A DNA stretch of 64,000 nt from positions 186,001 through 250,000 of the forward strand of contig JAFCMP010000179.1 in assembly GCA_017506865.1 (NCBI GenBank), read 5' to 3'. The position numbers and the translations under genes were made by a program. This document shows, piece after piece, positions 59,137-64,000 of the stretch (positions are counted from its first letter, which is position 1; each line of letters starts with the position of its first letter). The notes under the pieces were generated by a model. It was not told the DNA's origin. It saw only the letters and a program-made list of their open reading frames with translations, and did no database searches. Origin of the DNA: Tribonema minus (lineage: Eukaryota; Sar; Xanthophyceae; Tribonematales; Tribonemataceae).

Positions 59137-59349
59137 GTCTGCTGCTGCTACAAGTGTGCTGTGTTGGTTGTGATGGATAGCTCACGACTGAGAGTGGTGC
59201 CAATTTCTGCATCTTGAATCTCCGGGTGGCCCCGAAACCCGGAACCCCGAGGATTGTTGAATCTTTTGATTCGGATGCTTACGTAGACCTCCGAGACAGT
59301 CCGAGACAGTCGGCATGACACGGATGCGGTGTTCACAGTCTGCACAAGT
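59137..59349. promoter_or_regulatory. Divergent promoter, coiled-coil and deaminase genes
   Basis: Spacer between divergent genes with a short perfect duplication (AGACCTCCGAGACAGTCCGAG at 59286 carries GAGACAGTC twice) and GAATCT/GATTC-type words. No strong TATA box is visible. Confidence 0.3.
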
Positions 59350-59787
59350 ATGGACTTGCTGGAGCTAGCTCGCCAGGCAGCAGTCTTCTCTACGGACCCT
59401 GTGACACAGGTCGGAGTGGTGTTTGTGAGGGACGGCATTGTCCTGGCGTCGGGATCCAATCATGTGCCTGAAGGGGTAACAATTACCGCTGACAGAACTG
59501 GAGGTGCAGTGAAGGCTTTCTACCAAGAGCACGCAGAGCGAGATGCAATCTATACTGCGGGCCGCACCGGCGTATCGCTGCTAAGAAGCACGTGCATATC
59601 GACTTTGTATCCTTGCGCCGACTGTGCGAGAGCTATCATCGCATGTGGTGCAATCAAGCTGATCACCAAAAGACCGGATTTTGACACACCCTCGAAGTGG
59701 CGCGACAGCTGGGCACATGCTAGGCAGATGTTTAAGGAAGCAGGCGTTGAAATGCAATATGATCACTCTTCTTTCTCCTTTTATTGA
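59350..59787 (+). CDS. Deoxycytidylate deaminase
   Basis: A 145-residue zinc-dependent deaminase starting MDLLELARQAAVFS. The catalytic pair is EHAERDAIY (His and Glu near residue 61) and STLYPCADCAR (Cys pair near 89). The stretch ASGSNHVPEGV is the N-G-loop of dCMP deaminases. The enzyme turns dCMP into dUMP to feed dTMP synthesis for viral DNA. Length fits the family. An ATG at 59329 is also in frame. Confidence 0.88.
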   Translation: MDLLELARQAAVFSTDPVTQVGVVFVRDGIVLASGSNHVPEGVTITADRTGGAVKAFYQEHAERDAIYTAGRTGVSLLRSTCISTLYPCADCARAIIACGAIKLITKRPDFDTPSKWRDSWAHARQMFKEAGVEMQYDHSSFSFY

Positions 59788-59935
59788 TGCAATTTGAATG
59801 CACACACACAGGTGGCGTGTGTAAGCTCGTGATTTTCATGCATGTTAGTTTCGATTTTGATGGTACACCTGTCGAGAAAAGCTTGTGTCAGGCGCCGGCG
59901 CTTAATGGGGTCCGCACAGTGTTCACTCCGTTTGC

Positions 59936-60199
59936 TCAAGGCTTCAGCTTGAGAGTATTTCCAGGCACAAGGTATTCAGGCTCCTGTAGGCCGCCCTTCA
60001 TGGCGGTGGCCTTTTTGGCGGCAGCCTTCACCTTGTCTGGCAACATTTTAAATTTCTCTGCGACCGACTCTATAGTGTCCCTGCGCTGTGTAATGTATGT
60101 GTACACTGCCTCGTGAGGTGGAGTCTTGCTCTGCTTGCTCACAACCTTTGAGTGCATTATGCTGCCGTCAAGTGATGCGCAACAAATAAACAGCTGCAC
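59936..60199 (-). CDS. LysM-domain small protein
   Basis: An 87-residue protein. The C-terminal 50 residues follow LysM: YTYITQRRDTIESVAEKFKM (strand, D-T-hxxhA-x-F), a second helix DKVKAAAKKA, and a closing VPGNTLKLKP. LysM domains bind N-acetylglucosamine polymers such as chitin or peptidoglycan. The two helices are separated by a longer loop than usual. The start could also be the ATG at 60157. Its upstream end touches the inverted repeat array. Confidence 0.65.
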   Translation of the reverse strand: MQLFICCASLDGSIMHSKVVSKQSKTPPHEAVYTYITQRRDTIESVAEKFKMLPDKVKAAAKKATAMKGGLQEPEYLVPGNTLKLKP

Positions 60200-60224
60200 T
60201 CACAAACACATGATGCGGTTGGAA

Positions 60225-61300
60225 GGTGTACCTACATGAGAACTCACCATACTGAGCCTAGAGGCACTAACTTGAACTTGTGTCAAGACTTGAAGTTCCT
60301 GAGGCCGAGCCTGTCAAAAAAAGAATTTCTCAGAGGCTGACCCTAAATGGGGTCTGTACGACGCTCGCTAGATTTTCGTAAAGTGCAAATAAATCAGGCT
60401 CCTGATCGAAAGTGTAGGTGAGATCAGTCTGATGCAGGTTCAAGCTGTCCCTACATGAGCAGTCGCCATACTGAGCCTCTGAGATCACAGTTGCACTTGT
60501 GATGGCTCAAGATCAACAGTGTAGGTGAGATCAGTCTGATGCAGGTTCAAGCTGTCCCTACACGAGTACTCGCTGTTCTAAGCCTTGTGACACAAAACTT
60601 GAAGTTAGGTGTAATTTGAAGTTCCTAAGGCCGAGCCTGTCGAAAAAAGTATTTCTCAGAGGCTGACCCTAAATGGGGTCGGTACGACGCTCGCTAGATT
60701 TTTGTAAAGTGCAAATAAATCAGGCTCCTGATCGAAAGTGTAGGTGAGATCAGTCTGATGCAGGTTCAAGCCTCCCCTACACGAGAACTCACCATACCGA
60801 CCCTCTAGGCCAACACTTGCACTTTTGTGTGTACTTGAAGTTTATTTGAATGCCCAACAATCATGGCTCAAGATCAACAGTGTAGGTGAGATCTATGTGA
60901 TGAAGGTTCAAGCGGTCCCTACATTGCAAATCACCATACTGAGCCTTGAGACCCACACTTGCACTTATGCTGAAACTTGAAGTTCCTGAGGCCGGGCCTG
61001 TCGAAAAAGGTATTTCTCAGAGGCTGACCCTAAATGGGGTCGGTACGACGCTCGCTAGATTTTCGTAAAGTGCAAATAAATCAGGCTCCTGATCGAAAGT
61101 GTAGGTGAGATCAGTCTAGTTCGGGTTCAAGCTGTCCCTAGATGAGCAGTCGCCAAACTGAGCCTCTGTGAACACAGTGGCACTTGTGTGTGTACTTGAA
61201 GTTCCTTAACTGCCCAATATTGATGGCTCAAGCTCAAAAGTGTAGGTGAGGTCAGTCTGATGCAGGTTCAAGCTCTCCCTGCATGAGTGCTCGCTATAAG
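60225..61300 (-). repeat. 360-bp-type repeats in inverted orientation (right array)
   Basis: The complement of the 16.5-22.3 kb unit. TGCAAATAAATCAGGCTCC starts at about 60384, 60710 and 61071 (spacing about 326 and 361), each preceded by GACGCTCGCTAGATTTT and followed by GTGTAGGTGAGATCAG. Half-units with TCAAGATCAACAGTGTAGG lie between. Relative to the left arrays the orientation is reversed, so the 22.3-60.2 kb segment lies between inverted repeats. Confidence 0.9.
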
Positions 61301-61380
61301 AAGCCCTTCTGTTCACGGTTGAAGTTATCACGTCCTTCACCAAAAAAAATGTATTGTACAAGACAGACAGCACACATCAC

Positions 61381-61818
61381 ATGGCTGCTGATCTGTTGGA
61401 AAGGCGGCGGGCTGTGCTTGAGGCGGCCTTGGCCAGTCAGGGCCTCACCATACGACCTGATTCAGGTCTGTGTCGCGCATACATTCATGGCATGCTCGAG
61501 GCGTACTACACTCCTGAGCTGATTTCTTTCATATGTGGGCTGCACAAGTACCTGTATGAGTATACAGATTACGGACTGCGCTGTTCAGACATTATACCCC
61601 GCCTAGCACGCATGCTGGCTCCGTCAATGGGCAGCTATGAGGCAGCATTGACTTACGCCAAGAAGCATGAGGTGCCCATCATCAAAGCAGAGACCTTGTC
61701 CAAGTATGGGCTGCCTGAGATTTGGCCTTGGCTGCAGACCTCACCCAAGGCAGTAGCACCTGGCAGCACATGTGTGTTTCACAACGACTTGAGCAGCGCG
61801 ACCAATTGTGTACGCTAA
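61381..61818 (+). CDS. Unknown small protein
   Basis: A 145-residue helical protein starting MAADLLERRRAVLEAALASQ. Notable pieces are RPDSGLCRAYIHG and LHKYLYEYTDY, which look like a conserved helical core; I have an impression of similar proteins in algal giant viruses but cannot name the family. It starts 80 bases after the repeat array. Confidence 0.55.
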   Translation: MAADLLERRRAVLEAALASQGLTIRPDSGLCRAYIHGMLEAYYTPELISFICGLHKYLYEYTDYGLRCSDIIPRLARMLAPSMGSYEAALTYAKKHEVPIIKAETLSKYGLPEIWPWLQTSPKAVAPGSTCVFHNDLSSATNCVR

Positions 61819-61885
61819 GAGCCGACATGTGCAAGTGTAACATGACGCTTGCTTTTTATGTATCCTCAATCAAAGAGGTGCAGGC

Positions 61886-62287
61886 ATGTGTGACAGCGCA
61901 GAGCTCGATCCTCTCAGGAACCCATGGGCCGATCCACCACGCCTGTATATCATGAATGAACCGACCAGCAGGAAGAAGAGACGGACATTTCACCCCTCTG
62001 CCTCCTGTCAAGCAGCGCACAATGCGGGTTCAAACGAAGGCGACACCAACAACCTCACAAAGCGTGTCATGCGTCCTGCTATATCTGACATGTCCGTTCG
62101 AGAGGAGCGCAAAGCCCTGCAGGAAATCAGGAGCATGACTAATCCACGCCCCTGCGATGTGCTACAATGTAACGGCATGTCTGTTGCGGAATTTGCCCTG
62201 CGTTACACTAACGGGCATCATTCGAAACGTCTCAAAAAGAACCAACTCAAGCAAGAGAAAAAGAAGGGGTCGCCGATTTCTACATAA
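61886..62287 (+). CDS. Unknown basic protein
   Basis: A 133-residue protein with a basic N-terminal patch (SRKKRRTF, a candidate nuclear signal) and a basic tail (SKRLKKNQLKQEKKK). The middle has REERKALQEIRSM. No domain is recognised. It follows the previous gene by 68 bases. Confidence 0.5.
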   Translation: MCDSAELDPLRNPWADPPRLYIMNEPTSRKKRRTFHPSASCQAAHNAGSNEGDTNNLTKRVMRPAISDMSVREERKALQEIRSMTNPRPCDVLQCNGMSVAEFALRYTNGHHSKRLKKNQLKQEKKKGSPIST

Positions 62288-62591
62288 TGATCATGTTCAT
62301 TATTTTTGCAACAGTACAGGTAAGAGAGAGCAATGCCTTCGACTGGTGCTACACAAGTGTCTCCTTTCTTTGATACTGTCATTGACTTCCAGAGTGTGTG
62401 CAAACCTGAGTGTTGCCAGCAACGAACGCCGCTTGTGAACGCAGCACTCGATTTGGCAACCACTGACTGTATTGCCGTGTCCACACACGCAAATTCGATC
62501 TGTTGATGGCTGCAGTAACATGCTCAATCATCAGAGCCTCACCATTTATGCTCTTCACAAAGGAGTACCTTTAACATGTCAGATTCCGTCA
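62288..62591. other. Spacer, no gene seen
   Basis: The 3' ends of two convergent genes meet here. Only shadow frames are present. Confidence 0.4.
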
Positions 62592-64000
62592 CTAGACCTT
62601 TATGATGTAATACAACACCAGGTATGGCGGCAAGATGGACACAGCCGACCCTGATCCCGTGTTGCCGAGGGTAATGCCAGTGGAGGCAGCGTAGATACCG
62701 ATCCCTGTGGTCTTTGAACCAGTAGTGACATCGGTCGCATTGAGGTTTGTATCCCAATTTGACAAAGTTGCCGGGTTCGTAGAACCATTGTCGGTGTTGG
62801 TCGGCACTGAGTGGGTGTGCCCGGGGTCATATATAGTGTGAGCGTGTGTCGGATCCGACACTGTGTGGCTATGAGATGGTAGCTGTGCTACGCTCAGAGT
62901 CACAGAGGTCGCGCCACCCGACTTGGCAAGGGCATTAAAAGTTGTGACGGTAGTGTCTCGCATGATAGGTACCCGGCCTCGCATGTCAGGGAGCATGAAG
63001 TGTGTTGATGCGGGTGTACCCACGTTGTAAGTAGTCCCTATCACCGCAAACAGTGTTGAATACGTTGTCCGCGACACTGTGGATCCATCGCAGGCCAGAA
63101 ATCCAGCAGGTGCCGTCCCCGCCGCATATTGAAGTATCGTCCCCGTCGGCATATAATTGAAAGTCCCTCCAAAGCTGACATTACCACTGAGAGACGTGTT
63201 ACCGTCGACGGTGAGATTGGACGGCAGTGACAGGGAACTCATGCTCAGCGTCCCCGTGGTTAGTACCCCGCCAACAGTCAGATTGTTCTTCACGTACACG
63301 GAAGGAGCGTAATTGATGCCCTCCGTAGTAGACAGAGAATGTGTCGCGCCTGCGTTTACAGGAGTTACAGCCCCGGTGCCAAAACTGATGGTGAACGTGC
63401 CGGCTCCGTACGCCGTCGCCTTGTTGAGGACGCTCACGTACCCCGTGCACGTCTCTCCGAGGGCGCTCGTTACGTGCACGTAATGCGTCGTAGTCGAAAA
63501 AGCGAGGTCGGTCAGTGTCACGGTCGATATCCCGAGACCGTTCGATCCATTAGAACCTGAGCACTCTACCCACCAGCACCTCATGTTGCTCGAGTCCCCA
63601 TACGTGCTCGCTGAATAGTTGATGTGGATGATAGCCCTACACTGCTTTGTCGCCCCCACTAAATGAATGACAACTTCTCCGTTAAAATCGTCACCGAAGT
63701 AGCCCAGCCGCAAGATTCCGCCTATTCCCAGGTAGTTGGCCGTTGTGTTTGCCGTAGACCCGAGCAGCCTGCCCGTCACCGCCAGATCAGAAGACATCGT
63801 AGCCGCGCCCGTCACATTCAAAGCCCCCCCTAAACTGGTGGCGCCAGTGCCCACTGTTAATGTCTTTGCGTCCGCCACGACCACATTGTCTGCAAAGGTT
63901 GTTGTACCTGTGACACCGAGAGTGCTGCTCAGGACCGTCGCACCCGTCACATTCAGAGCCCCCCCCAGATTGGTGGTGCCAGTGCCGACCGTTAACGTCT
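62592..64000 (-). CDS. Tail-collar fibre protein, partial (runs off the right edge)
   Basis: The frame is open to the window edge, so the N-terminus is missing. The visible N-terminal part is a repeat of about 50 residues with TLTVGTGATSLGGALNVTGA and phage-fibre words (VTGTTTFADNVVV). The C-terminal third is a phage tail collar domain: GTILQYAAGTAPAGFLACDG, then FMLPDMRGRVPIMRD. A His-rich stretch (LPSHSHTVSDPTHAHTIYDP, then GHTH) and a hydrophobic end (ILPPYLVLYYIIKV) follow, the pattern of T4 gp12-like receptor-binding fibres in which His pairs bind metal ions inside the trimer. A virion attachment fibre is likely. Confidence 0.85.
   Translation of the reverse strand, partial: TLTVGTGTTNLGGALNVTGATVLSSTLGVTGTTTFADNVVVADAKTLTVGTGATSLGGALNVTGAATMSSDLAVTGRLLGSTANTTANYLGIGGILRLGYFGDDFNGEVVIHLVGATKQCRAIIHINYSASTYGDSSNMRCWWVECSGSNGSNGLGISTVTLTDLAFSTTTHYVHVTSALGETCTGYVSVLNKATAYGAGTFTISFGTGAVTPVNAGATHSLSTTEGINYAPSVYVKNNLTVGGVLTTGTLSMSSLSLPSNLTVDGNTSLSGNVSFGGTFNYMPTGTILQYAAGTAPAGFLACDGSTVSRTTYSTLFAVIGTTYNVGTPASTHFMLPDMRGRVPIMRDTTVTTFNALAKSGGATSVTLSVAQLPSHSHTVSDPTHAHTIYDPGHTHSVPTNTDNGSTNPATLSNWDTNLNATDVTTGSKTTGIGIYAASTGITLGNTGSGSAVSILPPYLVLYYIIKV

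Noticed and set aside
60225..61300. Tiny introns formed by AGGTGAGATC and GATGCAG within the 360-bp repeat
   Set aside because: The implied intron would be about 20 nt, below any spliceosomal limit, and there is no coding sequence on either side.
1..64000. tRNA or other structured RNA genes
   Set aside because: No cloverleaf with a TTCRA arm and matching acceptor was recognised by eye; a tRNAscan run would settle it.

Overview
The window reads as part of the genome of a giant DNA virus of the Nucleocytoviricota type, probably with an algal host, or as an integrated copy of such a genome in an algal chromosome. Supporting evidence is a virus-style family B DNA polymerase, an Hsp70, a UvrD-like helicase, a dCMP deaminase, several phage-fibre-like or adhesin-like surface proteins, an EsV-1-7 repeat protein, and many single-copy unknowns packed tightly on both strands. 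No major capsid protein, packaging ATPase or RNA polymerase subunit lies in the window, so I cannot name a family. The striking genome-level trait is GT-AG introns of spliceosomal type. I place at least twelve in six genes (polymerase, DNA methyltransferase, kinase-like gene, Hsp70, PHD-like gene, Zn2Cys6 gene), and the phase is preserved at each junction. This implies expression in a nucleus or a genome living in one.

Layout. 0.6-4.4 kb: a nuclease-like unknown, a thioredoxin-like secreted protein, a zinc metallopeptidase and an Ig/FN3 surface protein. 4.5-10.6 kb: one split gene for a DNMT5-like protein (C5 methyltransferase, RING, SNF2 helicase, RING), whose single intron contains a small gene on the other strand. 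10.8-16.1 kb: small genes (kinase-like, F-box-like, a polytopic membrane protein, a basic SPRK protein). 16.5-22.3 kb: an array of about 360-bp tandem repeats broken by an ADP-ribosyltransferase gene and a truncated macro-domain-like fragment. 22.4-30.4 kb: DNA polymerase B, GH26-like secreted glycosidase, an HSF-type DNA-binding protein, a UvrD-like helicase, a secreted alpha/beta hydrolase. 30.6-35.1 kb: a split gene joining PHD-like zinc fingers to a 17-copy nonapeptide helix, with a microsatellite-filled intron. 35.6-39.0 kb: Hsp70 in three exons. 39.7-41.0 kb: a GTGTAA-type microsatellite. 41.0-48.8 kb: a hybrid histidine kinase, a coiled-coil P-loop protein, an EsV-1-7 array fused to a Vsr-like nuclease domain with a decayed partial copy beside it, and a structural-type protein. 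49.1-52.2 kb: a six-exon Zn2Cys6 regulator. 53.6-60.2 kb: a nine-finger C2H2 array fused to a restriction-endonuclease-like domain, a fibre protein, a coiled-coil protein, dCMP deaminase and a LysM protein. 60.2-61.3 kb: the same 360-bp repeats in inverted orientation. 61.4-64.0 kb: two small unknowns and a tail-collar fibre gene running off the edge.

Read together, the window is rich in chromatin and transcription control functions: DNMT5-like remodeller-methylase, PHD-like reader, HSF, Zn2Cys6, basic DNA-binding protein and a two-component sensor. It also holds modular zinc-array nucleases. Intergenic clusters of TTCGAT/ATCGAA are the best candidates for promoter elements. Functions are assigned by reading motifs only; no database search was possible.
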